From Phycisphaeraceae bacterium (GTDB lineage Bacteria > Planctomycetota > Phycisphaerae > Phycisphaerales > Phycisphaeraceae): a stretch of 54,789 nucleotides of DNA. This document shows, piece after piece, positions 16,130 to 25,795 of the stretch. Every line of letters starts with the position of its first letter. Within the stretch, counting starts at the first letter, position 1. Under the pieces are notes generated by a model. That model had not been told where the DNA came from, did not search any database, and worked only from the letters and a program-made list of their open reading frames with translations. Position numbers and translations under genes: made by a program. The stretch lies in NCBI GenBank assembly GCA_002686995.1, contig NYZC01000114.1:1-54789 (forward strand), written 5' to 3'.

Positions 16130-17479
16130 CTACGTTTTGCGATTCCCGCCATCCGATAGCGGATCGCTTCCATCACTGATCGGACCTTCGGTGTACAGGG
16201 ACTCGATCGGGATGACCCGGACCTTGTTGCTGCCTTTGATCCGACCGGTTTTCCGGTCGTACGCGAAGTCGAATCGGGCACAGACCTCTTCGACCGTGGT
16301 GTGATAGAAGCGTTCCAGGAAACCGATATCACCGAGGGTGCCGAGGCCATAGGCAATGATGGCGTTGCCGCGATCGAACGTGCAGAACGGGTGGTCCACC
16401 CGCAACGGACCCGGAGCGCGGTGATAACGTGAAGGATCGGATGGCTGCTTCCAGATTCGCCCCTGGACATAGGGCGTCAGGGGCTCGGTTTCGATCGTGT
16501 CGACGTCGTCGAGACTCTCCAGGTTCTTGAAGTGCCGGAATGTCGCGCCGCCATCGCTGCTGATGGCGCAGCTGAGACGGTGCCGTGGGTAGCCGCTCAT
16601 GGCCTCCCACCTCGAGCCGTGACACCAGATCAGGAGAAGGTCGTCGCTCCCCGGGAGGCGCTTGACGCACAAGGGGCCCGAGCCCTGAACGTCGGTCGGC
16701 TCCGACTGCTGCCACGTTTCGCCTCCGTCCTCGGAGCACGAACGGAAGATCCTCCCCAGGCCGCTGAAACCCAGCATGACAAGCTTGCCGTCGGACTGCT
16801 CGGCGATCCCGTATTCGCCGATGCCATAGTTGCCTCCCCGTCCACCATCGATCGAGGCGTACACCTCGTTGAAGCTGCGTTGCCAGGTGGCTCCCTCGTC
16901 ATCGCTGTAGCGGGCCGTCACGATGGCCAGGTTGTAGGCATAGGCGTTTCTGAAACGCTCGCCCGCGAGGGTGAAATTGTCGAAATCTCCGGTCGGTGAC
17001 GGTCCGATCAATCCGGCACAGGGAATGATCAGCCGTCCGCTGGACAACTGGTGCAGTTGGTCGAAATAGGGATGCTCGCGTGGCCGCCGGGCGTTCAGCG
17101 CGACTCCCGCGGACCAGGTCTTTCCTTCGTCGCTGGATGCATGGAATGTCGCCTTGATCCGGGCGCTTCCCTGGTTGAAGTCCCACGCGGTCTGCTCCTG
17201 CACCATCCCGAGCTTGCCGGATCGCATCCGGACGAGGGACGGGCACAGGAAGCCGACCAGGTCCGAGCCATCCTCGAGACGAAGTGACACGGGGTCGGAC
17301 CACGTCCGACCGCCGTCCTTCGAGAAATTGGCCTGCAGCGGATGGGGCGGCGGCCAGTTGCTCCCCACGCCCCAGATCCACATGATGCTTCCATCGCGCA
17401 GAGGGATCATGCTGCCGCAGTTGGGGCTTTGGCAGACCGTGGAGCGCGCGATCACGTTGGAAGAGGTCGATATCGGCAT
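16130..17479 (-). CDS. BNR-repeat sialidase-like protein
   Basis: 449 residues from the ATG at 17479, which has AGGAAG upstream. A six-bladed sialidase-type propeller: Asp-box motifs SKDGGRTW, SSDEGKTW, SDDEGATW, SEDGGETW and SSDGGATF are spaced along the chain. Proteins of this kind are annotated as exo-alpha-sialidases, but many act on other substrates, so the sugar is uncertain. There is no signal peptide, implying a cytosolic location, or export by an unusual route. The C-terminal block KVRVIPIESLYTEG is shared with the 38435 sialidase and with a fragment at 38247. It lies second in an operon, 29 bases after the six-hairpin glycosidase and 148 bases before DUF4838. Confidence 0.8.
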   Translation of the reverse strand: MPISTSSNVIARSTVCQSPNCGSMIPLRDGSIMWIWGVGSNWPPPHPLQANFSKDGGRTWSDPVSLRLEDGSDLVGFLCPSLVRMRSGKLGMVQEQTAWDFNQGSARIKATFHASSDEGKTWSAGVALNARRPREHPYFDQLHQLSSGRLIIPCAGLIGPSPTGDFDNFTLAGERFRNAYAYNLAIVTARYSDDEGATWQRSFNEVYASIDGGRGGNYGIGEYGIAEQSDGKLVMLGFSGLGRIFRSCSEDGGETWQQSEPTDVQGSGPLCVKRLPGSDDLLLIWCHGSRWEAMSGYPRHRLSCAISSDGGATFRHFKNLESLDDVDTIETEPLTPYVQGRIWKQPSDPSRYHRAPGPLRVDHPFCTFDRGNAIIAYGLGTLGDIGFLERFYHTTVEEVCARFDFAYDRKTGRIKGSNKVRVIPIESLYTEGPISDGSDPLSDGGNRKT

Positions 17480-17508
17480 GAACGTGTTTTCTTCCTGTGA
17501 GAAATACT

Positions 17509-19074
17509 CTAGTAGGGGTCGAAGAACGTCAGGTCGGCGCCGAAGTTGTCCATCGCGACCACTTCGTCGCCGCGCAGACGCACGCGGATATCGCGCAAGC
17601 GATGCTTCAGCACGATCTCCTGCATCGGTCGATCGAAAAACACCGTGATCGGGGCGTCCACGCGCGGCTTGGGGATGAACAGATGCTCGCCGGCGAAGCG
17701 CCAGCGACCGTCGTGGCCGGCAAGCGAGAGCGCTTCGCGATCGACCCAGGGCGGGATGCGCACGAACAGGGGGCCCGGACGCTTCACCGTGATGCGAAGC
17801 CCGTCCTGTGTATAGGGCGATGCCACCTCGATCTCCGGAGTCCTCCGATCGAACAGCAGGTTGACCCGGTGTCCGGCCTGGTCGAATCGCGTCGATTCGC
17901 GGACCACCTCGCACAATGAGCCCACCGCCCCGCCGACGATGTCCATGTTGAAGATCACCCGATCGAACCCGACGGGGCGATGGCCGTACGGCGCGGGCGT
18001 GCCGAAGGCGCCCAGGTGCCGTTCGGCGAGACGGCGCTTGCCGTCGGCGCCCTCGGGGTTGGGTGGTTCGACGATGAAAGACGTGTCCTGCAACTGCGAC
18101 GGCAGAAGGTGGGCTCGGACGATCCGCTCGGCGTCGTGGAAGCAACCGGGATAGCCCCATCGGCCCAGGATCAGGGCCGTCTCGACGATGTCCCCCGTGT
18201 TGTTCGACTCGCCCAGGTCCGTGTTCTCGTCGGGGCAGATGCTGCTTTCGATCGACCAGCCCAGTGGGTCACGGACCTGCTGGAGCCCGTTGTCGTAGAA
18301 CGCGCGCACGCGATTCATCAGCGTGGCATCTCCCATCAGGTCGGCCAGCTGCGCCAGCGACGACATCACGCTGGTGGTGGAATGGACATGGCTTCCGAAG
18401 ATTTCCGGGTCGTATCCTCCGTCGTCGCGGAAGAACTCGTCGACGGCCTTCTGCTTCAGCGCCAGGGCCAGCTCCAGGGCAGAGCCGTTGCCGGTGGCCC
18501 GGTAGTACTTGACCAGCGGACCGATCAGGCGGGCCTCGCCGAAAATGAAGTTGTCCTTCTCGCCAAGCACCAGGCCCCACCGTTCGAAATCGCGGCGGTC
18601 CCAACGGCGTCGCGGATGCCACATGCGCATCACCGTCGCGATCATCCGCTCGGCGATACCGCGGGCCTGCCCGCTGTCCCGATATCGGGCCAGCGCGTAC
18701 AGGGCGTGCATCCCCTCTCTCGTGTTGTGGGGCAGGAAGTTGACCAGCGGCCCGCCGATCACCTGGCGATTCAGGGGCAACGGCAGCGGGCCGCTGAACG
18801 AGAAGAACGCCGCCCGCGCGTGATGGTGCACGGCCTGCTCGTCGATCTCGACCCCGGCAACCGCCTCGGCGGCGAGCAGGGCGTTGAGGTGCCGGCCGGG
18901 CACGTGCGATTCGCTGTGCGAGGCGTTGAAGGACAGGCGCGCCTCGGGCGCGAGCACCGATTTGAAAAAGGGAATATTGTCGTCGTCAGCATTGAACACG
19001 CGCTGCATCGTCTGGCAACCCTGCGCGATCGCCCCCTGCAGATCGATGCTGTTGACATGTTTGAGTTTACCCAC
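17509..19074 (-). CDS. Alpha/alpha-toroid glycosidase-like protein (GH127/DUF1680-like)
   Basis: 521 residues, no signal peptide. The first ~370 residues are helical and Trp/His-rich, as in six-hairpin glycosidases (LLAAEAVAGVEIDE, TREGMHALYALARY, HSTTSVMSSLAQLADLMGD, NTGDIVETALILGRWGYPG, DAERIVRAHLLPSQLQ). A C-terminal beta-sandwich (LFVRIPPWVDREAL) fits the GH127/DUF1680 layout. The paired cysteines used by characterised beta-L-arabinofuranosidases are not evident: one ESSIC motif is present but the second cysteine pair is not. A different specificity or mechanism is therefore likely. It is first in an operon with the sialidase and DUF4838 genes and divergent from a second DUF4838 gene, 53 bases away. 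Confidence 0.65.
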   Translation of the reverse strand: MGKLKHVNSIDLQGAIAQGCQTMQRVFNADDDNIPFFKSVLAPEARLSFNASHSESHVPGRHLNALLAAEAVAGVEIDEQAVHHHARAAFFSFSGPLPLPLNRQVIGGPLVNFLPHNTREGMHALYALARYRDSGQARGIAERMIATVMRMWHPRRRWDRRDFERWGLVLGEKDNFIFGEARLIGPLVKYYRATGNGSALELALALKQKAVDEFFRDDGGYDPEIFGSHVHSTTSVMSSLAQLADLMGDATLMNRVRAFYDNGLQQVRDPLGWSIESSICPDENTDLGESNNTGDIVETALILGRWGYPGCFHDAERIVRAHLLPSQLQDTSFIVEPPNPEGADGKRRLAERHLGAFGTPAPYGHRPVGFDRVIFNMDIVGGAVGSLCEVVRESTRFDQAGHRVNLLFDRRTPEIEVASPYTQDGLRITVKRPGPLFVRIPPWVDREALSLAGHDGRWRFAGEHLFIPKPRVDAPITVFFDRPMQEIVLKHRLRDIRVRLRGDEVVAMDNFGADLTFFDPY

Positions 19075-19127
19075 GAGCGTACTCGTTCATCCCGGGCCGG
19101 TTCCCACCCTATCACGAAAGCGTGCCC

Positions 19128-21461
19128 ATGACCTCAATCCCCGGCTGCCACCTCGCCTGCGTTTGCCTCGGTCTGATGTCGATTTCGATCCCCCCGTCGG
19201 ACGCTGCGCAACTGACGCTGGCCGAGAACGGCAGGACCGCCTACCGGATCGTGGTCGGTGACGATGCGATCGAGCCGGAGAGGACGGCGGCGAAGGAGCT
19301 GAAGACCTGGCTGGAGCAGGTCACGGGCGCCACGTTCATGGTGAACGGCGCCGGCGCGGGTCCCAGGATCCTGGTCGGCCCGTCGGCCGAGGCCAGGCGG
19401 CTGGCGGCGGACGTCGACTGGGATGCTCTGGGCAAGGAAGGGACGGTGCAGAAAACGGCCGGGCGCGACCTCGTGCTGGCCGGCGGCAGGCCGCGCGGCA
19501 CGCTCTATGCCGTGTACAGCTTCCTCGAAGACACCGTCGGATGCCGTTGGTGGAACGCCACGGAAAGCGACATCCCGAAGCGGCCGACACTGCAGGTCCC
19601 GGCGCTCGACGAGACCTATGTGCCGCCTTTCCGATACCGGTTGACCTGGAACTACGAGAACCACGACAAGCCGCGCCTTCGCGCCCGGCAGAAGATCAAT
19701 TCCGGCGAGCAGATCGGTCCCATCCCCGAGGCGTACGGCGGCAGCGAGACCATCATCAACGACGGTCACGGTCTGGGGAAGATGATCACGGCCGAGGAAT
19801 ATTTCGAGGATCATCCCGAATGGTTTCGCTACAGCCGCAAGGAAGGCCGGCGGGTCCGTGGCGAAGATACTCACCCGGTTCACTGCTATACCAACGAAGC
19901 GCTGCGCCGTGAGACGGCGCGCGTCGTCATTGGGCTGCTCGAGGAGCACGCGTCCCGCAGCAACGTGATCGACGTGAGCCTGGCCGACTCCGGCTCGATG
20001 TGCGAATGCGATCCCTGCATCGCGCTGCGGCGCCGGGAATCGTCCGAATCGGGCGTGCTGGTGCATTTCGTCAACGGCATCGCGGAAGAGGTGGAGGCCC
20101 ACGACCCCGACGCGACGCTCACGTTCCTGGCCTACTGGACCTCGAACAAGCCCCCCAGGTTCGTCAGGCCCCGCCGCAACGTCGTGCCCCGCGTGGCCAC
20201 CATGGACAAGCGCCATGACCGCTCGGTGAGGGACTACAAGCTGCAGCGCCGGTACATCGAGAAGTGGAGCGGGATCTCGCGCGAGCTGTTCATCTGGGAC
20301 TACGCGGTCAACTTCCACGACTACCTGCTGCCCCATCCGAACCTGTCGGCGTTCAACGACACGCTGCGCTTCTACGAGGAGCAGAAGGTCACCAGCATCT
20401 TCATCCAGGCTCCGCACGACATTGTCGGCGACTTCCCGAGCCTGCGCATGTACCTGCAAACGAAGCTGATGTGGAACCCGCGGCTCGACGGTCGCGCGAT
20501 CATCGAGCAGTTCATGCGCGGCTTTTACGGCGCCGCGGCGCCGTACCTGCTGTCCTACGTCGACCTGCTCGAGAAGGCGGCGCGGCGAGACGGCGTCCTG
20601 TTGAGCTGCTACCACCGGGGTACCTACCACTGGTTCAGGCCGGACGACATCGACCAGGCCACGCTTCTGTGGGACCAGGCGGCGAACGCGGTCAGGGACG
20701 ACGAGGTGCGGGACCGGCGCGTTCGGCGGGCGCGCCTGCCGATGGACATGGTCTGGCTGAACCGCCACCGCATGCTCAAGCGCCGTGCGCACGACCGCGG
20801 ACAGGCATTCCGTGGGCCGGAGGATCCCTACCGGGCCACGGAGCAGTACATCAGGACGGCGCAGTCGTTCGGCGCCAACAGCTCCTCTGAGGGATCGGGC
20901 TTCGAACGCGTCATCCCCGGACTGATGAGCCGTTATCCGCGCCCGGGTCGGGTTCCGCGCCGTTGTCAGGATCTGCATCCCGCCCGGTGGGAAGACATCC
21001 AGGACAACATGTTCGAACTCGGCTTCGAGGGCGGATGGACCCAGAACTTTCAGCATTATCCGAAGGCCGAGCTTGCGCGGATCGTGGACGACCCGTCCGC
21101 CTCTGACGGCAGGGCGGCGCGGATGCCCGGCGGCCACCGCAAGGAGGCGATCCGTTACCTGGTCGGCCGGGAGATGACCGGCCGGTGGCACGTCTACGTC
21201 GTGGGTCGCATCGAGGCGGCGGAGCCGAAGGAGATGGCGTTCATCGCCGGGATCTATCACAAGGAGGACATCGGCGAGATCGCCCGGATCATTCCGGCCC
21301 ACGACCCGGCCAGGACGAAGGGGTACGAAACCCACTACCTGGGCGTCCACGACCTGCTCCGCGGCGCCGAGATCTGGGTGACGCCGCCGGAGGACGAAAC
21401 CATCGAGGCGGTCTGCATCGACCGGATGTTCCTGATCCACGACGGGGCGGAAGGTCGGTAG
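19128..21461 (+). CDS. DUF4838 domain protein, exported (copy B)
   Basis: 777 residues from the ATG at 19128 (a GTG at 19122 is also open). A signal peptide spans about residues 1-28. The N-terminal alpha/beta domain (AAKELKTWLEQVTGATF, GGRPRGTLYAVYSFLEDTVG, RWW) is followed by the DUF4838 barrel with CECDPC (C292, C294, C297), FLAYWTSNKPP, LFIWDYAVNFHDYLLPHPN and LQTKLMWNPRLDGRAIIEQF. A C-terminal sandwich of about 150 residues ends in a part encoded by low-complexity repeat: its last codons and TAG stop lie within the GAAGGTC-like tract. The enzyme activity is unknown. It is transcribed away from the operon carrying copy A, suggesting co-regulation from the 53-bp divergent gap. Confidence 0.85.
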   Translation: MTSIPGCHLACVCLGLMSISIPPSDAAQLTLAENGRTAYRIVVGDDAIEPERTAAKELKTWLEQVTGATFMVNGAGAGPRILVGPSAEARRLAADVDWDALGKEGTVQKTAGRDLVLAGGRPRGTLYAVYSFLEDTVGCRWWNATESDIPKRPTLQVPALDETYVPPFRYRLTWNYENHDKPRLRARQKINSGEQIGPIPEAYGGSETIINDGHGLGKMITAEEYFEDHPEWFRYSRKEGRRVRGEDTHPVHCYTNEALRRETARVVIGLLEEHASRSNVIDVSLADSGSMCECDPCIALRRRESSESGVLVHFVNGIAEEVEAHDPDATLTFLAYWTSNKPPRFVRPRRNVVPRVATMDKRHDRSVRDYKLQRRYIEKWSGISRELFIWDYAVNFHDYLLPHPNLSAFNDTLRFYEEQKVTSIFIQAPHDIVGDFPSLRMYLQTKLMWNPRLDGRAIIEQFMRGFYGAAAPYLLSYVDLLEKAARRDGVLLSCYHRGTYHWFRPDDIDQATLLWDQAANAVRDDEVRDRRVRRARLPMDMVWLNRHRMLKRRAHDRGQAFRGPEDPYRATEQYIRTAQSFGANSSSEGSGFERVIPGLMSRYPRPGRVPRRCQDLHPARWEDIQDNMFELGFEGGWTQNFQHYPKAELARIVDDPSASDGRAARMPGGHRKEAIRYLVGREMTGRWHVYVVGRIEAAEPKEMAFIAGIYHKEDIGEIARIIPAHDPARTKGYETHYLGVHDLLRGAEIWVTPPEDETIEAVCIDRMFLIHDGAEGR

Positions 21462-21500
21462 GTCGAAAAGTCGGAAGGTCAAATGAGTCGAAGAGTCGGA
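21449..21500. repeat. Low-complexity GAAGGTC/GTCGAA-type repeat
   Basis: A degenerate tract of GGAAGGTC, TAGGTCGAA, AAGTCGGAA and AGTCGAAGAGTCGG words begins inside the end of the DUF4838 gene and provides its TAG stop. It is related to the perfect heptamer array at 16001-16066. Confidence 0.65.
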
Positions 21501-21698
21501 GCAAGCGTCCCCCTTGCAAGGGTGGCCGGGGTCGAGCGAAGCGATCCCCCAGGGACACCATCTCGGCGCGAGGCTTGCAGCGTTTTCGATTGGCTTCACT
21601 GATCTTGCCGAACACCGAACACTGAACACCCTGGTCTGGGTTGCAGACGTCAGCCCGCGCCGTTTTCATCCGTGGTTCGTGGAAGCGCGTGCGCCGGC
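21501..21698. repeat. Intergenic repeat mosaic between convergent genes
   Basis: The stretch contains GTCGAGCGAAGCGA (near 21531), GAACACCGAACACTGAACACC (trimmed: GAACACCGAAC... near 21609) and TTCATCCGTGGTTC (about 21665-21678). These are words also found in the terminal repeats at 132-215 and 54706-54789 and near 49430. I see no gene in it. It looks like accumulated dispersed repeats. Confidence 0.5.
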
Positions 21699-22613
21699 TT
21701 ACGAAATGTCACCGCAATCGGACTCGTAGAACGCGCGCGCCGCGGCGGCCTCCTCGTCGGAGAACGGCTCGTAGGGTGGAAGAAGCCGGCGCGGGGATTG
21801 CGGATCCACCAGCCAACTGTTCAGTTTGTCCCAGGCACCGTCGATCTTCGGGCCCCTGACGTGGCGGCCCAGGCCGTCGTGAACCTGCAGGAAGCGCCGC
21901 TGCATCGTGAACGCGCTGTCCAGGTCGCCGCGCCGGCCCGCCTCGTACAGCTTCCGCGTCAGTTGCGGAAACAACGGGGCGAGGCTGTTGATCAGCGAAC
22001 ACTCTCCGTGGAGACAGCCGTAGGGAAACGCGGTGGCCAGGAAGAAATGCTGAAGCTGCGGCACCCGGGTCACCAACGCGCGAATCTCGGCCATGTTCTT
22101 GGTGCTGATCTTGGTCGCCACCAGGTTGGGCACCGCCTCGACGACACGGGTGTAGTCGTCCGGGTTCATCGTGTTCATGCCGCGACCGTAGTTGTAGTGC
22201 AGGAACTGCGCGTCGGGATACGCGCCGCAGATCTGCTCGAAGCATGCCACCTTTTCGGATTCGGACAGCTTGCCCCAGGACGGCAGCGCGACCTGGAACA
22301 TCCGGGCGCCCCGGTCATGCGCGTAGCCGATCCGTTCGATCGCATGGCCGACGGACAGGGTGATCACGCCCACCTGGGGATGAAGTCCCGGCTTGAGGGC
22401 GAGGTCGAGAAACACGTCCACGACGCGCCGGTACTGCGCATCGGTCATCGCGTGGCCCTCACCAGCGGTGCCCATCACGTACAGATTGGTGAAGCCGAGA
22501 TCGAGCATCCGTTCGGCGTGCTTGCGGAACATCGGCTCGTTCAGCTCGTAGTGCTCCGTCCACGGCGTGTTGACGCCGTGGAGCAACGCCTGGGGATATC
22601 GTCTCACGGTCAT
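21699..22613 (-). CDS. Dihydrodipicolinate synthase / N-acetylneuraminate lyase family protein
   Basis: 304 residues starting behind GAGGAG. A Schiff-base class I aldolase of the DapA/NAL family: GTAGEG (the GxxGE substrate-carboxylate motif), HYNYG with Tyr140, and the lysine K168 in VATKIS. The family makes or splits bonds next to pyruvate, including sialic acid, 2-keto-3-deoxygluconate and dihydrodipicolinate. Because the window is full of glycan enzymes and contains no lysine-pathway genes, cleavage of a 2-keto-3-deoxy sugar acid or sialic acid is more likely than lysine synthesis, but this is inference. Its end abuts an intergenic repeat mosaic. It is divergent from the PHP-domain gene, 92 bases away. 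Confidence 0.85.
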   Translation of the reverse strand: MTVRRYPQALLHGVNTPWTEHYELNEPMFRKHAERMLDLGFTNLYVMGTAGEGHAMTDAQYRRVVDVFLDLALKPGLHPQVGVITLSVGHAIERIGYAHDRGARMFQVALPSWGKLSESEKVACFEQICGAYPDAQFLHYNYGRGMNTMNPDDYTRVVEAVPNLVATKISTKNMAEIRALVTRVPQLQHFFLATAFPYGCLHGECSLINSLAPLFPQLTRKLYEAGRRGDLDSAFTMQRRFLQVHDGLGRHVRGPKIDGAWDKLNSWLVDPQSPRRLLPPYEPFSDEEAAAARAFYESDCGDIS

Positions 22614-22705
22614 GAAGAAGGCTCCTCGATCGGCATGATAGCGGCGCGCTTTGCTAAGCTTTGTCTGGTCGCGGCCATTCCGGCTTCGGCCAGGGACACG
22701 CTTCC

Positions 22706-23590
22706 ATGAGCATCGAGCTGCACTGCCATACGGTGTTTTCCGTTGACGCCCGGGGCACGCCGGAGGACCTGGTGGACGTTGCGGCCGATCGCGGAGTGAC
22801 GACGCTGTCGATTACCGAGCACGATCATCTCGGCAGTTGCGAACGAGCGCAGGCCCGCGCCGCGGAACGCGGCATCGAGTGCCTGCCGGGCGTCGAGCTG
22901 GGCGCCCCCTGGCACGAGCGCGAGCTGCACCTTCTGGCCATCGGGTTCGATTCCGGCAACGAGCCGATGCAGCGGCTCGTCGACGATAGTTTTTCGAAGT
23001 ACGAGCGGCACTTCGACCTGCTCGAGCCCCATCTGTGCGCGATGGGAGGCCCTTGGACGAAGCAGCAGATGGCCGCCGGCCTGGCGCGACGGTATCCGAC
23101 CCATCCCGCGCCCATCGTGAGCCAATGGTTCGCGAGGGACTTCCTGGTCGAGCAGGGCGTGTTTCCCGACCTGGCATCGTGCAAGGTCGCGATCAACCAG
23201 GTTCGTCAGCGCATCATCGACGAGCATGGCCCCCAGGTATTCGAGAGCGGCGTGAGCGCTCAGAGGATTCTGGATACGGTCCACGGCGCGGGAGGCGTCG
23301 TGCTGCTGGCCCACGTGGCCCACTACCATCGTGGGGATCAGGCGCAGCAGATCAGGTTGATCCATGACGTCCTGGACGCCGGGCTCGACGGCTTCGAGCT
23401 GTACCACCCGCTCAATATCGCCGAGCCGCATTTCGATGCGCTCGTGTCCGAAGCGAACCAGCTCGATTGCGTGATCAGCGGAGGCTCGGACTGTCACGAC
23501 GCGCGAACCGACGGCCCCAACGCGCTCGACTGTCTCCAGGTGCCCGAGCAAACCATCGACCGACTGAAATCGGCCCTGGCATCAACCTGA
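22706..23590 (+). CDS. PHP-domain metal-dependent phosphoesterase
   Basis: 294 residues from the ATG at 22706. PHP superfamily motifs are in order: HCHTVFS (H6, H8), TEHDHL, GVELG, LAHVAHY and GGSDCHDAR. These bind a two- or three-metal cluster. Known members hydrolyse histidinol phosphate, nucleotides such as pAp, or 5'-phosphorylated oligonucleotides. The substrate here is unknown, and the protein lacks the polymerase or HisK context. The frame could extend upstream to 22661, but there the residues are not conserved-looking. It is convergent with the phosphoesterase-PQQ fusion and separated from it by 40 bases of repeat-like sequence. Confidence 0.8.
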   Translation: MSIELHCHTVFSVDARGTPEDLVDVAADRGVTTLSITEHDHLGSCERAQARAAERGIECLPGVELGAPWHERELHLLAIGFDSGNEPMQRLVDDSFSKYERHFDLLEPHLCAMGGPWTKQQMAAGLARRYPTHPAPIVSQWFARDFLVEQGVFPDLASCKVAINQVRQRIIDEHGPQVFESGVSAQRILDTVHGAGGVVLLAHVAHYHRGDQAQQIRLIHDVLDAGLDGFELYHPLNIAEPHFDALVSEANQLDCVISGGSDCHDARTDGPNALDCLQVPEQTIDRLKSALAST

Positions 23591-23630
23591 CCGCCAAACA
23601 GCACGCCACGACTCTCCGACTTCCCGAGAC

Positions 23631-25733
23631 TCACTTCGGCGCGAATCCCTCGATGCACGCGATCGTACCGTCGTAGGTAAGGACGACGATCGGGCCTCCG
23701 CCCAGTGCCGCGGTGGCGACGATCGGTTCGTTCAGCGACAAGGTGGACAGGCGTCTGCCCGTGCGGCGGTCCCGCGCCTGCAGGATTCCGTCCAGACCGG
23801 CAAGGTAGACGGCGTGCGGTGTCACGACCGGCGCGGCCAGCGCATGGGAGCCGTGGCGGTACGGCAACATGTCCACCAGGTCCCTGCCGTAACCGCACTG
23901 CCATGACGTCCGACCGCAACCCGCCGGTCGTGCCTGCGCAAGACCCCGCGTGACGCCATTGATCGCGTGCGTTCTTTCACCTCCGGGTGTCAGATCGTGC
24001 TCCACCGTGTTGATGACCAGCAGATCATCGTCGCACGCCCAGCTGACCAGCTCGCCGGTGCCTGTTCGGCGCGTCCAGAGTCGCCGGCCGGTACGGGGAT
24101 CCACGGCGTGGAATCGCGCGGGCGCGTCCGGCACGAGCAGTCGGCCACGGTGCATCAGCATCGCCGGGTGACTGTGGTCGTAATGCGACGAGAAGCGCCA
24201 CCGCACGCGGCCGGTCTTCGCCGCCAGGCAGGCGACCCCCTGGTGATGGACCATCACCGCCAGCGTGCCGCCCAGCAAGAGCGGCGTGGCCGCGTGAGGC
24301 AGGTAGTCGGTGCGCTCGCGCGCGCCGGCCCAGCGCCATCGCGGCGTCCCGGTTCCGTTCGCGAACGCCTCAATGCCGCCCAAGCCCGTGCCGGCGACGA
24401 CCACGTCACCGGTCGCGACCGGCCCGTTGTGAATCCAGCGATGAGGAAAGCCGGTCAGCGTGCGCGACCACCGGGTGCGGCCGGTGCCGCGGTCCAGCGC
24501 GAGCAGTCGTCCAGGCTGGGTGACGGCGAACACGCGTTCCGCGGTCACGGCGAGCGTTCCGCGGATCGAATGATCCGTAGGCGCCCACCATTTCCGTCGT
24601 CCGGTCTCGGCATCGAGACACAGCACACCGCAGTGCCCCGAGTAGGACTCGTCCGGGACCGGCACGAAAAGCGCCCCGCCGTGGCAGACTGCCTCACCTC
24701 GATGGAGGCATCCGGGCACCTGTGTGCGCCAGCGGATCTTCATCGACCTGCCGCCGGCACGTCGATGCGGCGCCGGTCGCGTCAGCGCGATCAACGGCGC
24801 CCGGATGCTTCGAGCGCCGAGCGAGATCTTCCGGAAACCGCGCGGCATGGCGTCCACGCCACCGACGATCAGCGGCGGCGTGCAGAAGGACGTCACGCCT
24901 GACGCCTCGCCGCACCTGGAGCTGTGCCAGTGACCGTAGAGCACCACCTCGACGCCGCGCTGACTTAGAAACTCCAGCCATGAAGGCGTGGGCGGCGGGT
25001 GCTGGGCGAGCAGAATGCGCCTTGCCGCGGCGACCTCGAGGTCCGCTTCCAGCCACTGGCGCTTCATGGCCGCGCGGTCGGGGCCGAAGTACTGGTCCTC
25101 CGCCGGACAGACGACGACGTGCCACGGACCGACGTCGATCGAGTAGTAGGTCGGGCCCATGACCTGTTCCCAGTGCCGGATGTGCGGCAGCGCGGTCTTC
25201 AGCTCGCGCTGTTCGTTCTTGCCGTCGCAGGCGCCGAACACCGGAACGACCGGACACGCGCATTGATTCAGAATGCGGCGCAAGTGGCGCAGACTCGGCA
25301 TGTCGCCCCGGTTGGTCAGATCACCCGTGGCCACCAGCAGCTCCAGATCGGGCGCGGCCGCATGGACATGGCGAAGATCGCGCCGCAACTGGCGTGCAAC
25401 GGTCGGCATATTCGACCGCACACTGAAGTGCGTGTCGGTGATCTGGCCGATGTGAACCGTTCGCCCGTGCGCCCCGCGCCGATCGCGACCCCGCAACATC
25501 AGCTTCACCTGCCCGCTGCGGCGTGGCGTGGCGGTGTACCAGCCTGCGTCGTCGGCCCCGTCGGGACGCGTCGCGAAGATGAACGGTTGCGCGACGGGAT
25601 CCGCGTCCAAGGCGAATCGACCTCTTCGGTCCGTGACCACGACCTCCCGACCGTTGCTGACCGCCACGGACTCGAGGGGGGTGCCGCCGTCGGTGCCTAC
25701 GACGCCTTCGATATGGCAAACCGCTTTGCGCAT
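23631..25733 (-). CDS. Fusion: calcineurin-like phosphoesterase with altered active site plus PQQ-type beta-propeller
   Basis: 700 residues. Residues 1-85 form a small sandwich like those preceding calcineurin-type phosphoesterases ([18 protein letters not shown]). The phosphoesterase domain spans about 90-300: [21 protein letters not shown] and YGHWHS. The canonical GNHD motif reads FGACDGK, so the metal-binding Asn and the catalytic His are both replaced. From about 330 a PQQ/quinoprotein-like propeller follows ([72 protein letters not shown]). There is no signal peptide. The fusion is unbroken, but a methionine at the junction (MKIRWRTQ) could mark an ancestral separate gene. It may be an enzyme with changed chemistry or a binding/scaffold protein. 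Confidence 0.75.
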   Translation of the reverse strand: MRKAVCHIEGVVGTDGGTPLESVAVSNGREVVVTDRRGRFALDADPVAQPFIFATRPDGADDAGWYTATPRRSGQVKLMLRGRDRRGAHGRTVHIGQITDTHFSVRSNMPTVARQLRRDLRHVHAAAPDLELLVATGDLTNRGDMPSLRHLRRILNQCACPVVPVFGACDGKNEQRELKTALPHIRHWEQVMGPTYYSIDVGPWHVVVCPAEDQYFGPDRAAMKRQWLEADLEVAAARRILLAQHPPPTPSWLEFLSQRGVEVVLYGHWHSSRCGEASGVTSFCTPPLIVGGVDAMPRGFRKISLGARSIRAPLIALTRPAPHRRAGGRSMKIRWRTQVPGCLHRGEAVCHGGALFVPVPDESYSGHCGVLCLDAETGRRKWWAPTDHSIRGTLAVTAERVFAVTQPGRLLALDRGTGRTRWSRTLTGFPHRWIHNGPVATGDVVVAGTGLGGIEAFANGTGTPRWRWAGARERTDYLPHAATPLLLGGTLAVMVHHQGVACLAAKTGRVRWRFSSHYDHSHPAMLMHRGRLLVPDAPARFHAVDPRTGRRLWTRRTGTGELVSWACDDDLLVINTVEHDLTPGGERTHAINGVTRGLAQARPAGCGRTSWQCGYGRDLVDMLPYRHGSHALAAPVVTPHAVYLAGLDGILQARDRRTGRRLSTLSLNEPIVATAALGGGPIVVLTYDGTIACIEGFAPK

Positions 25734-25795
25734 CGGTAAGAACGATTGCTCATGCCCGGCGCTCGTCCTATCGTATGGTAGTGAGAAACAGGTTC

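Noticed and set aside
15982-16470. N-terminal extension of DUF4838 copy A to 16470
   Set aside because: It runs through the heptamer repeat and antisense to the sialidase; a signal peptide starts at 15981.
16130-18160. Sialidase with a 227-residue N-terminal extension
   Set aside because: The extension is antisense to the neighbouring six-hairpin gene; the ATG at 17479 with AGGAAG fits better.
19134-21629. Long antisense open frame (831 codons) over DUF4838 copy B
   Set aside because: It mirrors a well-supported plus-strand gene; the residues have no recognisable motifs. GC-rich DNA gives long open antisense frames.
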